Below, in pieces: positions 41,943-51,133 of a DNA stretch of 64,000 nt; the stretch's first letter is position 1, and the number at the start of each line of letters is the position of its first letter. Source of the stretch: Verrucomicrobiota bacterium (lineage in GTDB: Bacteria; Verrucomicrobiota; Verrucomicrobiia; Methylacidiphilales; UBA1321); NCBI GenBank assembly GCA_013286145.1, contig JABDGH010000005.1, positions 1 through 64,000 on the forward strand, in the 5' to 3' direction. Made by a program: the position numbers and the translations under genes. The notes under the pieces are model-generated. The model was not told where the DNA came from, did not search any database, and saw only the letters and a list, made by a program, of their open reading frames with translations.

Positions 41943-43904
41943 ATGTGGTTCGCCAAATTACTACGTCTCATGAGACCTGCATTATTTTTTGTTTTGGCGC
42001 TCTGTCTGACGCCCCTTTCTTGGGGATCAGAAAATTGGACAATGGTTAACCCAGGTCCGACAAGTAACCCGCTAACCTCCGTCATATGGACTGGTTCAGA
42101 ACTTGTGGCCGTTGGCGACCGAGGGACAGTGTTGATTTCAAAGGATGGCGTAATTTGGACAAGTTATCGCATTACCGACCCTGCCGGGGATGCAGTAACA
42201 ATTTCTCAAATCGCCTTTTCTGGTAAGCAGTTTGTGGCAACCGGAAATGTTCCAGGAGTCGTTTGGACTTCCAAAAATGGAACGCAATGGCAACGGGTCG
42301 AACTTGGTTTTTCTGTAGAAATAAGCAAGCTGATATGGACTGGGCAACAGTACGCAGGAATAGGAATGGTGATGGAACTTATGATCGGCGGTTCACGGGC
42401 TCACTATACTTTTGTCTCTTCTTCTGACGGTGTCCACTGGGCTTCAGTTCCAATAAATATATGGGGTAAGGTGGGAATCACTGATCTTACCTGGACTGGA
42501 AAACAATATCTCTTGGTGGGATCTCGAGAAACAAATTGGAATGATTGGCTGGATTACATCAATTTTTTTTGCTTCTCCAGGGTCTTTCATACAACAACTC
42601 AAATTTTCGTCGCTAGCTCGGCTAATGGCCACGCTTGGTCAACTTCTGTCTTAGTGGACTCAGAAAAGCCTGAAGTGCCAAAGAGTATTGTCTGGACAGG
42701 AACCCAAGCAATTGTGATCGGATTAAAAGGTTTTATCTCCTCATCGGCAGACGGAATTTCATGGAACCAAGGAAGATCTATTCAAGGCATGGAAGTGGGA
42801 AGCGATATTCTTAATGTCGTATGGACAGGCCACGAGCTAATAGCTGTCGGAGATATTACCGCAAGCGGTGACCTATCGCGGCGCGCCAATATTTTAACTT
42901 CCTCAGATGGGATTTCCTGGGTCTTTCATCCTCTGGCACCTTCCACGTTAAGGCAAGTTTTGTCTGCCACTTGGACGGGGACTCAGTATGTGATTGTCGG
43001 AATGGAAGGGTTTATTCAAACTTCACCAGATTGTGATATTTGGACAATACGTTCGCCAATCGGGTACACTAAAAAGCCACTTTCAAAAATAACTTCAAAT
43101 GGTTCCATGTTCGTGGCAGTCGGTGGTGACGCTGTTGTTACTTCGCCTGATGGCGAGCAATGGTCTCTGACGAACCCCACCGAATTCAATGCTGTGAGCA
43201 TTACCTGGACTGGTTCCATGTTCATTGCCGTCGGAAAAGGTGGTAGCGTATTCACTTCAGCGGATGCCAAGGAATGGGCGGTGCAGAAGATAGAGGGCAA
43301 ACCGTCTTTACATGACGTTACTTGGAATGGAAACCTTGTCGTGGCCGTAGGTGACAAGGGAAATGAAAGCGGCCAAGTCATATTCACATCTTCCGACGGA
43401 ATGAACTGGAATCAAGAGCAGGTACCAGAAGGGCTACTAGGACCACTTAACGGCGTCACATGGACGGGGGAGCAATTTGTGGCTGTTGGGTATAATGGCG
43501 CAATCATAACTTCCCAAGATAGTCACAATTGGAAGAAGGTGCATGAGCAAGACGGTTCACCGCTTCTTTCTGCCGTGGCATCTAAAGGCAATCGTCTAGT
43601 AGCGGTTGGAAATGGTGCTGGTGAACCCCCCAATGGACTTACCTCAGCTGACGGACAAACTTGGACCCCTATAATCGTTCCCTTCCTGCAAACGCTGTAC
43701 GGGGTGGCTTGGTGTGGTGACCGCTTTGTTGCAGTAGGGACAAGGGGAACCATCTTGACCTCTAAAGACGGGATTCAGTGGAACCGCGACAACGTGCCGT
43801 CGGATTTAGACTTTAAAGGTGTCATTTGCTCCGGCAATAAAATCGTTACGGTAGGGGAAAGCGGCACTGTGCTTATTACACCAGCAAGCCCTTCAAAAAA
43901 TTGA
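41943..43904 (+). CDS. Secreted protein with 14 WTG..VAVG..TS.DG..W propeller repeats
   Basis: The ATG at 41943 gives 653 residues; a second ATG at 41970 would also give a signal peptide (MRPALFFVLALCLTPLSWGS). The whole mature chain is made of about 14 repeats of ~42-48 residues. Each has a WTG strand, a VAVG strand, and a TS.DG..W hairpin (for example WTGEQFVAVGYNGAIITSQD). This is the beta-propeller (BNR/Asp-box-like) pattern and would give two seven-bladed units. It is AT-richer than its neighbours, so may be acquired. No catalytic motif was found; a binding or surface role is inferred. A 180-base untranslated gap lies upstream. Confidence 0.75.
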   Translation: MWFAKLLRLMRPALFFVLALCLTPLSWGSENWTMVNPGPTSNPLTSVIWTGSELVAVGDRGTVLISKDGVIWTSYRITDPAGDAVTISQIAFSGKQFVATGNVPGVVWTSKNGTQWQRVELGFSVEISKLIWTGQQYAGIGMVMELMIGGSRAHYTFVSSSDGVHWASVPINIWGKVGITDLTWTGKQYLLVGSRETNWNDWLDYINFFCFSRVFHTTTQIFVASSANGHAWSTSVLVDSEKPEVPKSIVWTGTQAIVIGLKGFISSSADGISWNQGRSIQGMEVGSDILNVVWTGHELIAVGDITASGDLSRRANILTSSDGISWVFHPLAPSTLRQVLSATWTGTQYVIVGMEGFIQTSPDCDIWTIRSPIGYTKKPLSKITSNGSMFVAVGGDAVVTSPDGEQWSLTNPTEFNAVSITWTGSMFIAVGKGGSVFTSADAKEWAVQKIEGKPSLHDVTWNGNLVVAVGDKGNESGQVIFTSSDGMNWNQEQVPEGLLGPLNGVTWTGEQFVAVGYNGAIITSQDSHNWKKVHEQDGSPLLSAVASKGNRLVAVGNGAGEPPNGLTSADGQTWTPIIVPFLQTLYGVAWCGDRFVAVGTRGTILTSKDGIQWNRDNVPSDLDFKGVICSGNKIVTVGESGTVLITPASPSKN

Positions 43905-44015
43905 AAAGCGATCACTATTATGCCGATGCAGCACGTTGAGTGATGGAATCTCATCGCGGAGCATGGGAAGTTATGCCGCGCTTGGAATCAGTTCAAAATG
44001 AATCAAGGTTCCAAG

Positions 44016-44140
44016 GTAGCCGTCGACCGCCGGGCGACGGTGCGGAAGATTCCCGCGCTCGGTGATCGCGGGCTACCAAAAAGCCGAGACAGGCTTCAGG
44101 GAATTAACACTCATTTTACCGCCGTCGAGCCGACGGCGGC
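44016..44140. repeat. Family 2 palindromic repeats
   Basis: CCGTCGACCGCCGGGCGACG G (44020-44040) and CCCGCGCTCGGTGATCGCGG G (44052-44072) form two hairpins, enclosed by GGTAGC (44016) and GCTACC (44072), a cruciform-like three-way layout. A further hairpin, CCGCCGTCGAGCCGACGGCG G, lies at 44119-44140. They fill the 289-base gap between the propeller gene and the convergent PHP-GT4 gene. I see no gene in the gap. Confidence 0.75.
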
Positions 44141-44193
44141 TGCCTTGGCCTGGGGTCAACAATGTGCCTCAATCTAAAAACTTACGCTTCTAT

Positions 44194-46584
44194 CTACTGA
44201 CCATCCGCCCAGAACCGGGCAAAGGCACTGTCCCAGCGACGTTCGCCGCCAGCCTGCCGGGCCAGGGCGAGTCGTTCTTCCGGTGAAAGCGGCTTGGCCA
44301 ACATCTGCGTCAGGCCATTCACCCACGCGGAAACATCGCGTGCCGGGAAGATGCGCCCCATCTGCGAGGTTTTGACCAATTCGCGCGGGCCGCCGATATC
44401 GGAGACCGCCACGGGCAACCCGGCGGCCATCGCTTCCACGACCGCGTTGCCATAGGTATCCGTCGTGCTCGGAAAGACAAAAAGATCCGCCGAGGCATAG
44501 GCCACGCCAAGCTCGCGCCCGTTGAGAATGCCCGTGAAGATCGCCTCGGGCAGCAGCTTCTCCAGTTCGGCGCGATAAGGCCCCTCACCGACAATGGCGA
44601 GCGTGAAGGCACCCGTTTTTTCGCGCAGCAAGGGGATGACTTCCACCAGCAGATTAAGATCCTTTTCCTTGGAAATGCGTCCCACGTAGAGAAGCACCGG
44701 CCCCTTCGCGCCCCGCTTGGACCAGAAAGCAGAATCGCGTAACACAGGATTGAAAAGTTCCGTGTCGAGACCGCGTGGAAAGATGCACAACTTCTCCGGC
44801 GTGATCCCGCGGTCGATCCAGCAACGGCGATAGAACTCCGAGTTGACGTAGATGAGATCGGTCTGGCCGTAGAACCACTGCATGTAATTCCAGACCAGCG
44901 TTTCCATGAAGGCGTCGTCGCTGAGAAAACGGGCATACTGCGGGAAATCGGTGTGGTAGATGCCCGTGGTGCGCAGCCCGAGCAACTTGGCGCAACCGAG
45001 CGCGCAAAGCCCAATCGGCCCCGGCGTGCTGATGATCAATTCGGTAAATCGCTCGCGTTGGATGTAGTCGAGCATGTCGAGAAACGGCGGGAAACTAAGC
45101 TTCTGTAATTCGTACTCGGGAATTTCAAATTCACCCACCGGCGGAAAATTCTTGATCGGAATGTCCTTGATCGAGAGGTCTGAGCGCGAGGTGACGACGG
45201 TGAGGTCCGCCCCGGCGTGACGCGCCGCCTGCACCATTGCGCGAATCGTGCGCGCCACGCCATTGACGTCCTCGAGTGTGTCGGTGAACCATGCGCGTTT
45301 TTCGTTGCGCAAAGGTTGGGGCAATGTGCCGATGAACCGACGCGCGACATTTCCGAGCAGCGGACGATCAGGCGCCTGTTGGCCGAAGGCGACCAGGTAG
45401 GGTAAAATGCCGAAGCCGACGGGCAGCAATCCCGTGAAAGCCTGGAACGCGTCGATCAGGTTGCCGCGACTCAGCCGTTCTTGGAATTGCGTGATGAGGC
45501 GATAGGAGAGTTCGTTGGCGGTGTGGGAGGCCATGCGGAACGAGCGTCGTTGCGCGTTGGGTTCCTCGGCGATGATTCGGTCGAGCGCCTGCTTCAACTT
45601 GGGATTGGAAAGATAGGCGCTGATTTCGCGAGCGAGCGTGACTTCGCCAGGTTTGACGAAATCGAGCGCCTGGCCCGTGCGAATCGCCTCCGTGACGTGG
45701 CCAAAACGTTCCGCGAAGGAAAAGGCGGTCGGGTTCTGTCCGGCCAGAAAACGTTCCGCCATCTTGCCGAGCAGGTTCGCACCCATGGGCGCGTTGCGCT
45801 TGATCTTGTCGCGCGCGAAACTGAAGACGGTCGTGTAGAGGCTGCTCGAAAAGGTGAGCGGGTCGCCCATCGGGCCCTGCATCTCGGCGTGGCCTGTTGC
45901 GAGGCCCTCGAAGAAGTCGGCGACGGTTGCGCCCTTCTTTATCTCGGTCCAGGTCTTACCGGGATGAAGTCCGCTGTGATCGTCGGACGAGGCAAAAAAG
46001 ATTTTGCGATGCGCGTTGGCGTGTGTCGGTTCGAGATTGTGACGATTGGCCAGCTCGATAATTTTTTCGGGCGTCAGGGAGGCGAGGCATTGATTGCTGA
46101 CCTCCTGCCCCAGTGGTTCGCGATTGCCGTTGCGCCCTTCAAAATAGCGGAAGAGCAGCACCAGCCGCTCGAAATGTTCGACGGTGAGAAGATTGTTGAT
46201 GTTGACCAGCGGATGCGCCACGCCGTGGGGCAAGCGTTCCTGTCTCAGATAGGCGGCCAGTTCGTTGATGTTGGGGCGCAGCCGCTCGATCTCCTGAAAC
46301 TGCGCTTCATTGAGATTCCAGACGAGGAGATGGATTTTACAGCCATCGGGAAAATAGGTGGTCACTTCCACGCTCAGGAAAACATCCGGGTAATGCGCGA
46401 TGGCCTTGCAGCCATCGAGCCGGTTGTGATCGGTGATGGTTTTGAAAGTCATCCCGGCGGCATCGAGCTTGCGGTAGAGCGCCTCGGGTTCGCTGTAACT
46501 CTGGGGCATCCCGAGCCGGCGAAAAATCCACTCGGTTGGCCGGTCGGAAAAGCGGGAATGGAGTTGGAGATCAACGCGCAACAT
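44194..46584 (-). CDS. PHP-domain and GT4 glycosyltransferase fusion
   Basis: The ATG at 46584 gives 796 residues. The N-terminal third is a PHP metallohydrolase-like domain: VDLQLHSRFSD, TITDHNRLDG, PHGVAHPLVN and FFASSDDHSGLH. The first histidine of the usual HxH motif is glutamine (DLQLHS, residue 7), so the metal centre may be altered. After a helical linker, the C-terminal third (about 430 onwards) is a GT4 (RfaB/Pim-like) glycosyltransferase with GIYHTDFPQYAR, CIFPRGLDTELF, LLYVGRISKEKDLNLL and DLFVFPSTTDTYGNAVVEAM. It would act at the cytoplasmic membrane face on a glycolipid. It overlaps the DUF2334 gene by 14 bases. Confidence 0.85.
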   Translation of the reverse strand: MLRVDLQLHSRFSDRPTEWIFRRLGMPQSYSEPEALYRKLDAAGMTFKTITDHNRLDGCKAIAHYPDVFLSVEVTTYFPDGCKIHLLVWNLNEAQFQEIERLRPNINELAAYLRQERLPHGVAHPLVNINNLLTVEHFERLVLLFRYFEGRNGNREPLGQEVSNQCLASLTPEKIIELANRHNLEPTHANAHRKIFFASSDDHSGLHPGKTWTEIKKGATVADFFEGLATGHAEMQGPMGDPLTFSSSLYTTVFSFARDKIKRNAPMGANLLGKMAERFLAGQNPTAFSFAERFGHVTEAIRTGQALDFVKPGEVTLAREISAYLSNPKLKQALDRIIAEEPNAQRRSFRMASHTANELSYRLITQFQERLSRGNLIDAFQAFTGLLPVGFGILPYLVAFGQQAPDRPLLGNVARRFIGTLPQPLRNEKRAWFTDTLEDVNGVARTIRAMVQAARHAGADLTVVTSRSDLSIKDIPIKNFPPVGEFEIPEYELQKLSFPPFLDMLDYIQRERFTELIISTPGPIGLCALGCAKLLGLRTTGIYHTDFPQYARFLSDDAFMETLVWNYMQWFYGQTDLIYVNSEFYRRCWIDRGITPEKLCIFPRGLDTELFNPVLRDSAFWSKRGAKGPVLLYVGRISKEKDLNLLVEVIPLLREKTGAFTLAIVGEGPYRAELEKLLPEAIFTGILNGRELGVAYASADLFVFPSTTDTYGNAVVEAMAAGLPVAVSDIGGPRELVKTSQMGRIFPARDVSAWVNGLTQMLAKPLSPEERLALARQAGGERRWDSAFARFWADGQ

Positions 46585-47329
46585 AGTCGCCGTAAGTGGT
46601 GGGTTGGAAGCCGCGCTTGAGCGAAGCCCGTACGATTTGATCAATCTGCCGCCGCATTAGCGGAAATTCAAGATCGCGCGGATGGAGGCTGAGCCGGATC
46701 AGGTCGGTCTCGCGCAATCGTCCGTAGAGATGCTTGTTCCAGATGCCCGATGCGACGCGCCTCCAACCCGCCCGCGTGCTGTAACAGAGTGAGGTCGAGG
46801 CCTTGAGGCGATTCTCTCCCGGCAAAAACGGAATGATTTCTCCCAGTCGCGTGGTGTAGGTGAAGCCCATCTCGGCGAGAAGATTCGGCAGACCCTCCGC
46901 CATCAGCCACGCCGGGGCGACAAACCCGCTTGTGCGCCAGCCTTGTGATTCAAAAAGCGCGCGGCCCCGCTCCAATCGCAATCGCGCGGTCGCGAGCGGC
47001 AGGTCGAGGAATTCGGCTTCCCGGTTCGTGTAGAGCCGCGTCCAAAAAACCGTGGAAAGTTTTTCCGGAGGCGATTCCTGCCGGTCATGGAAATAACCGT
47101 GCAGGACGAGTTCATGTCCCTGCGCCTGCCAGCCCGAAACCGTCGCGCAAAAGTCCTTATCCTGCAGCACCGATCCGCGATGATGAAATTCAGGCACGAC
47201 CAAAATGCTGCAACGCGTGATTCCATACCCCGCCAGAAACGCCACCTGCTCCGCGATTTGCGCGTGCGATCCGGGGTGCGCGTCGTGCAACGAGACGATG
47301 AGCGATTTTTGGATGAATGATTCCGGCAC
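46571..47329 (-). CDS. DUF2334-like polysaccharide deacetylase-fold protein
   Basis: This 252-residue protein starts near MPESFIQKSLIVSLHDAHPG, with the SLHDAHP metal-binding site at residues ~13-19. SILVVPEFHHRGS and HELVLHGYFHDRQ (HGY..H) supply the remaining metal and catalytic residues of the NodB-like fold. WRTSGFVAPAWLMAEG and LIRLSLHPRDLEFP are also typical of DUF2334 proteins. The family probably deacetylates sugars. It lies upstream of, and overlaps, the PHP-GT4 gene, so the two likely build the same glycan or glycolipid. Its substrate is unknown. Confidence 0.82.
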   Translation of the reverse strand: MPESFIQKSLIVSLHDAHPGSHAQIAEQVAFLAGYGITRCSILVVPEFHHRGSVLQDKDFCATVSGWQAQGHELVLHGYFHDRQESPPEKLSTVFWTRLYTNREAEFLDLPLATARLRLERGRALFESQGWRTSGFVAPAWLMAEGLPNLLAEMGFTYTTRLGEIIPFLPGENRLKASTSLCYSTRAGWRRVASGIWNKHLYGRLRETDLIRLSLHPRDLEFPLMRRQIDQIVRASLKRGFQPTTYGDYVAR

Positions 47330-47347
47330 GACTCGATTATAACCTCC

Positions 47348-47373
47348 GCCATCCCAAGCTTGTCGAGGGATCA
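47348..47373. repeat. Dispersed palindromic repeat, family 1
   Basis: GCCATCCCAAGCTTGTCGAG GGATCAG, a family 1 half-unit, lies in the gap between two minus-strand genes. Confidence 0.75.
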
Positions 47374-47433
47374 GCTTCCAGAAAATAGATGCTTTACTCT
47401 ACATTGGGCATTACTCGCATCTGTCCGAAAATG

Positions 47434-48207
47434 CTATTTTTTCAGAAAGACGCGGTTATGGCCAATGGCCAGGATTTCCTGGAATTGGTTTTTGTCGATT
47501 TCCTGAACGAGGCGTGACGGGCCGGGATGGCCGGGGAAGGCAAAAGCAGGAGCATGGTAGCCGGAGTAAAGAGCGGCATCGTCAAAAATGATCAGGCCGC
47601 CCGATTTCACCGCCGCGCTGCAATGGTTCCAGTCCTGCTTGGCGATTTCGTAGTCGTGGTTGCCGTCGATATAAATCCAGTCCCACGCCTCGGAAGTGAT
47701 GAAGGCATGCGCCGTCGCGTCGGTCGAGTAGGCGCGGCAAAGATTTGGAAGGGGAAGCTGGAAATGATTGAAATGGCTTTTGATGTCCTGCTCGTAATCG
47801 ATGGTTTTCAGGTAGTTGGAGGCTGAATCTCCGTCGGCGGTCAAGGGACTGATCCCATACACGGCGCAATCCAAGCGCAATTGCCGGGCAATCAGGGTCC
47901 AAAGCGAGATAGTTTGACCGCGATAAAGGCCGATTTCCAGCACCTTGCGCGGGCGAAAATTGATGAAAAGCTGATACCAGAGACTGTGAAAGGCATCCTC
48001 TCCAAAGCCTCGCTGATCCTGGCTAAAATAGAGACGATGTTGAACCAGCGACTTGGGCAGGGCGGTGGAAAAATAACGATAAGCCCGCACATAAAATTCG
48101 GTGCGATGTTCCAAGCCCCATTCCCAGCAATCGCGCGAAATATCGAGATTCGCCCATGGAGGCGCTACGGAATAGAGCGAACGACTTATTTTTGTCCATC
48201 CGAGCAT
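47434..48207 (-). CDS. Class I SAM-dependent methyltransferase
   Basis: This 257-residue protein has the Rossmann methyltransferase core: KVLEIGLYRGQTISLWTLIA is motif I, and AVYGISPLTADGDS is the motif II region. The acidic turn is WDWIYIDGNHDYEIAKQDW, with post-motif GGLIIFDDAALYSGYH. It belongs to the Methyltransf_24/cephalosporin-hydroxylase-like group, often linked to glycan or lipid modification. Its N-terminal ~65 residues are a separate, aromatic-rich segment. The acceptor is unknown. It follows purL on the same strand by 52 bases. Confidence 0.82.
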   Translation of the reverse strand: MLGWTKISRSLYSVAPPWANLDISRDCWEWGLEHRTEFYVRAYRYFSTALPKSLVQHRLYFSQDQRGFGEDAFHSLWYQLFINFRPRKVLEIGLYRGQTISLWTLIARQLRLDCAVYGISPLTADGDSASNYLKTIDYEQDIKSHFNHFQLPLPNLCRAYSTDATAHAFITSEAWDWIYIDGNHDYEIAKQDWNHCSAAVKSGGLIIFDDAALYSGYHAPAFAFPGHPGPSRLVQEIDKNQFQEILAIGHNRVFLKK

Positions 48208-48259
48208 ATCGGTTCAGTAAGGGGTTAAAAACTAAGCGTTCATTCTAAGGGTGTTCGCG

Positions 48260-50515
48260 TTAATCCACAAGGGAATCCAATGCCCCGTCCCAAACTTGAT
48301 GGAGCATGGCAACTTCCCAGGAAAATTCGCTTGGCGTGGTTCCACCGACCTGGACGACGAGATCGCGACCTCCAACGGTGCCAATACGACGCGCAGGGAC
48401 GCCACGAAGATCGAGCAGGGCGACCAGTGCCGAGGCATTTTCGGGACGTGTGGTAATGATCGCGCGGCTCTGGCTTTCGCCGAAGAGAAGCGCGTCGAGG
48501 CGCTTATAGGGGACATCGAGTTTGATGGTCGCGCCAAAGCGTTTTGCGCCGCCGATGGCACATTCGGCCAACGCGACGAGGAGACCGCCCTCGGCCAAGT
48601 CGTGCGCGCTACGGACTTCACCGAGACGAATGGAGGCGCGTACCGCATCGTGAAGTTTCTTTTCGCGCTCCATGTTAAGCTCGGGCGGACGGCCTCGTTT
48701 CAGGCCGTGCGCTTCGCGAAGATAGAGGCTGGCGCCGAGTTCCTCACCGATATTGCCGACGAGGATAATCGCATCGCCGTGATTTTGAAAATGGGATGGC
48801 GTGATATGCTTCGGATCGCGGATGAGTCCCACGATGCCGACAGTCGGCGTCGGGTCGATTGGCCCGGCAGGCGATTGATTGTAGAGACTGACATTGCCGC
48901 CTGTGACCGGAATATCGAATGCGCGGCAGCCTTCGGCGAGGCCATCGACCGCCTGCTGAAGCTGGTAGAAATTCTCCGGCACATGGGGATTGCCGAAATT
49001 GAGATTATCCGTGAGCGCGAGCGGTTCCGCGCCTGTCATGGCGAGATTGCGCGCGCATTCAGCAACGGCGATAAGCGCGCCGAGCTTCGGTTCCAGAGCG
49101 ACGTAATGGGCGTTGCAATCGACCGACGCGGCCAGGTATTTCCAGCTATTCTCGCCGGTGGGAATGCGCACCACGGCGGCATCGCTGCCGGGCGCAACGA
49201 CAGTGCCGACGCGAACCATGTGATCGTACTGGCGATAAATCCAACGCTTCGAAGCAAGATCGGGCGTCGCGAGCAGCTTCGGCAACAGGGCCTGAATATC
49301 GGCCTCGGGAATCTTGGCAAGATCGAGTTTCTGCCGTGCATCAAGATCGGCGGGACGTCGCGCTTCGCGTTTATAAAGCGGAGCTTCGTCGGCAAGTTGC
49401 TTCGCGGGAATTTCGGCCACGGTCTTGCCGTGATTTTTCACCCGCATGAGACCGTCGTCGGTGACGCGACCAATCAACGCGCAAGGCAGATCCCACTTCT
49501 CAAAAATATCCGTGACAGTTTTTTCATGGCCCTTGCGGACGATGATGAGCATTCGTTCCTGCGACTCGGAAAGCATGGTTTCGTATGGCGTCATGCCCGG
49601 CTCGCGTTGCGGCACGAGCGCGAGATCAATCTCAATCCCGCTGTTGCCACGACTGGCTGTTTCGCAGGTCGAACAAGTAAGACCCGCCGCGCCCATGTCC
49701 TGGACGCCGACGACCGCTTCCGGGTGTTGGAACAATTCGAGACACGCTTCGAGCAACAGTTTTTCGATGAATGGATCGCCAACCTGCACGGCGGGTCGGT
49801 CGGCCTTGGAATCTTCGGTCAGGTCGCGCGAAGCGAATGCCGCTCCGGCGAGACCGTCGCGGCCTGTGCGCGCACCGACATAAAAGACTGGATTGCCCGC
49901 GCCAGTCGCCGCGCCACGCCGAATTTCATCGGTGCGCAAGGTGCCCAGGCAGAACACATTTACCAGCGGATTGCCGTCGTAAGAGGCATCGAAATAGACT
50001 TCACCGCCAACGGTCGGCACACCGATGCAGTTACCGTAATGGGCGATACCCGAGACGACGCCAGCAAGCAGGCGGCGATTGGTCGCGGCGTTGGGAGCCG
50101 AAGGGCGGATGTCGCCGAAGCGAAGCGAGTTGAGTAGAAATACGGGCCGGGCGCCCATCGTAAAAATGTCGCGCAAAATACCGCCGACGCCGGTGGCCGC
50201 GCCCTGGAACGGCTCGACCGCACTCGGATGGTTGTGCGATTCCATTTTGAAAGCGACACCCCAGCCGTCGCCGATGTCGATCACGCCTGCATTTTCCTCG
50301 CCCGCCTTGACCAGCACGCGCGGCCCTGTCGTGGGAAATTTGCGCAGCTCAAGCCGCGAGTTTTTGTAAGAGCAGTGCTCGCTCCACATGACGGAGAAGA
50401 TGCCAAGCTCGGTGAAATTCGGTTCACGCTTCAGGATGCCTTTGATGCGCTGGAATTCCTCGGGCGTGAGACCGTGCTTGGCGACGAGTTCGGGGGTGAT
50501 GGCGGGGTCAGGCAT
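48260..50515 (-). CDS. purL: Phosphoribosylformylglycinamidine synthase subunit PurL
   Basis: This 751-residue small-type PurL uses ATP and ammonia to turn FGAR into FGAM in purine synthesis. [20 protein letters not shown] and [20 protein letters not shown] are ATP- and FGAR-binding segments, and [12 protein letters not shown]-like sequence follows. [17 protein letters not shown] and [16 protein letters not shown] are also conserved. Length is normal for the Bacillus-type enzyme, which needs PurS and PurQ. Those genes lie upstream in the same direction, but an ORF6N gene is placed between purQ and purL. The start overlaps nothing and has a 17-base gap to that gene. Confidence 0.96.
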   Translation of the reverse strand: MPDPAITPELVAKHGLTPEEFQRIKGILKREPNFTELGIFSVMWSEHCSYKNSRLELRKFPTTGPRVLVKAGEENAGVIDIGDGWGVAFKMESHNHPSAVEPFQGAATGVGGILRDIFTMGARPVFLLNSLRFGDIRPSAPNAATNRRLLAGVVSGIAHYGNCIGVPTVGGEVYFDASYDGNPLVNVFCLGTLRTDEIRRGAATGAGNPVFYVGARTGRDGLAGAAFASRDLTEDSKADRPAVQVGDPFIEKLLLEACLELFQHPEAVVGVQDMGAAGLTCSTCETASRGNSGIEIDLALVPQREPGMTPYETMLSESQERMLIIVRKGHEKTVTDIFEKWDLPCALIGRVTDDGLMRVKNHGKTVAEIPAKQLADEAPLYKREARRPADLDARQKLDLAKIPEADIQALLPKLLATPDLASKRWIYRQYDHMVRVGTVVAPGSDAAVVRIPTGENSWKYLAASVDCNAHYVALEPKLGALIAVAECARNLAMTGAEPLALTDNLNFGNPHVPENFYQLQQAVDGLAEGCRAFDIPVTGGNVSLYNQSPAGPIDPTPTVGIVGLIRDPKHITPSHFQNHGDAIILVGNIGEELGASLYLREAHGLKRGRPPELNMEREKKLHDAVRASIRLGEVRSAHDLAEGGLLVALAECAIGGAKRFGATIKLDVPYKRLDALLFGESQSRAIITTRPENASALVALLDLRGVPARRIGTVGGRDLVVQVGGTTPSEFSWEVAMLHQVWDGALDSLVD

Positions 50516-50532
50516 GGTGTTACAGGTTAAAT

Positions 50533-51090
50533 TTAATTTTTGAGAATGCCATATCTGGCCTTGGTCTCACGGAATCCAATCTTGGGACGCGGAGTTTCCG
50601 GCGGCGGTTGAAGAAGTGGCATCAGCTTTTGATAAACATCCCGCAATGCGGCATTGTGCTGAAGAAGCGTTTTATCGATTTCCGCCAACCTTTTCAGGAT
50701 GGTTTCATTGGCGGCCAGTACCTCGCGTTGCTGAATAAACGCCCTCACCACATAGACACTCATCGCAACCGCCTTGGGGCTGTTCAAGACGTTTGCCGCC
50801 ATGATCGCCCCATGCTCAGTGAAGGCATAAGGGCGGTATTTCAAATGCTGTCCCTGTTTTAAGATCACAATTTGTGATCTTAAACTTTGAGATGTATCTA
50901 TTTCATCCACAGTAAGTTGAAACATGAAATCCGATGGAAATCTCTCCAAGTTGCGCTTGATCTGTTGGTTAAGATGGCGTGTTTCCACACCATAAAGACT
51001 GGCCAAATCTTGAGCCAAAATCACTCGCTGGCCTCTGATGGTATGAATCAGAGGCAGAACATCTTGAGTGGAAAGAGATAAGTCGGTCAT
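50533..51090 (-). CDS. ORF6N-domain (KilA-N-like) DNA-binding protein inserted in the pur operon
   Basis: The ATG at 51090 gives 185 residues; the frame is open far upstream inside purQ, but that part is an antisense-like shadow. Residues ~10-90 are an ORF6N domain ([40 protein letters not shown]) followed by [20 protein letters not shown]. The remaining part is helical ([18 protein letters not shown]) with a Pro/Arg tail. ORF6N is known from phage and mobile-element DNA-binding proteins. The gene lies between purQ and purL with short gaps (43 and 17 bases). Its codon for LRSQIVIL falls on a perfect palindrome that resembles one before its own start. Target and function are unknown. Confidence 0.85.
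   Translation of the reverse strand: MTDLSLSTQDVLPLIHTIRGQRVILAQDLASLYGVETRHLNQQIKRNLERFPSDFMFQLTVDEIDTSQSLRSQIVILKQGQHLKYRPYAFTEHGAIMAANVLNSPKAVAMSVYVVRAFIQQREVLAANETILKRLAEIDKTLLQHNAALRDVYQKLMPLLQPPPETPRPKIGFRETKARYGILKN
50858..50884. repeat. Perfect 27-bp palindrome inside the ORF6N gene
   Basis: TTTAAGATCACAA and TTGTGATCTTAAA are exact inverted arms around one base. On the coding strand it spells L-R-S-Q-I-V-I-L. The arms match the upstream palindrome (51100-51128) at the AAGATC-CAA/TTG-GATCTT positions. Confidence 0.9.
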
Positions 51091-51099
51091 ACTTTTTAA

Positions 51100-51128
51100 G
51101 TTCAAGATCGCAAATTGCGATCTTGAAC
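51100..51128. repeat. Perfect 29-bp palindrome just upstream of the ORF6N gene
   Basis: GTTCAAGATCGCAA and TTGCGATCTTGAAC are exact inverted arms around one central base. It fills most of the 43-base gap between the purQ stop (51134) and the ORF6N ATG (51090), so it lies in the transcript near the ribosome site. It is a candidate operator for the ORF6N protein. Confidence 0.9.
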
Positions 51129-51133
51129 GATTT

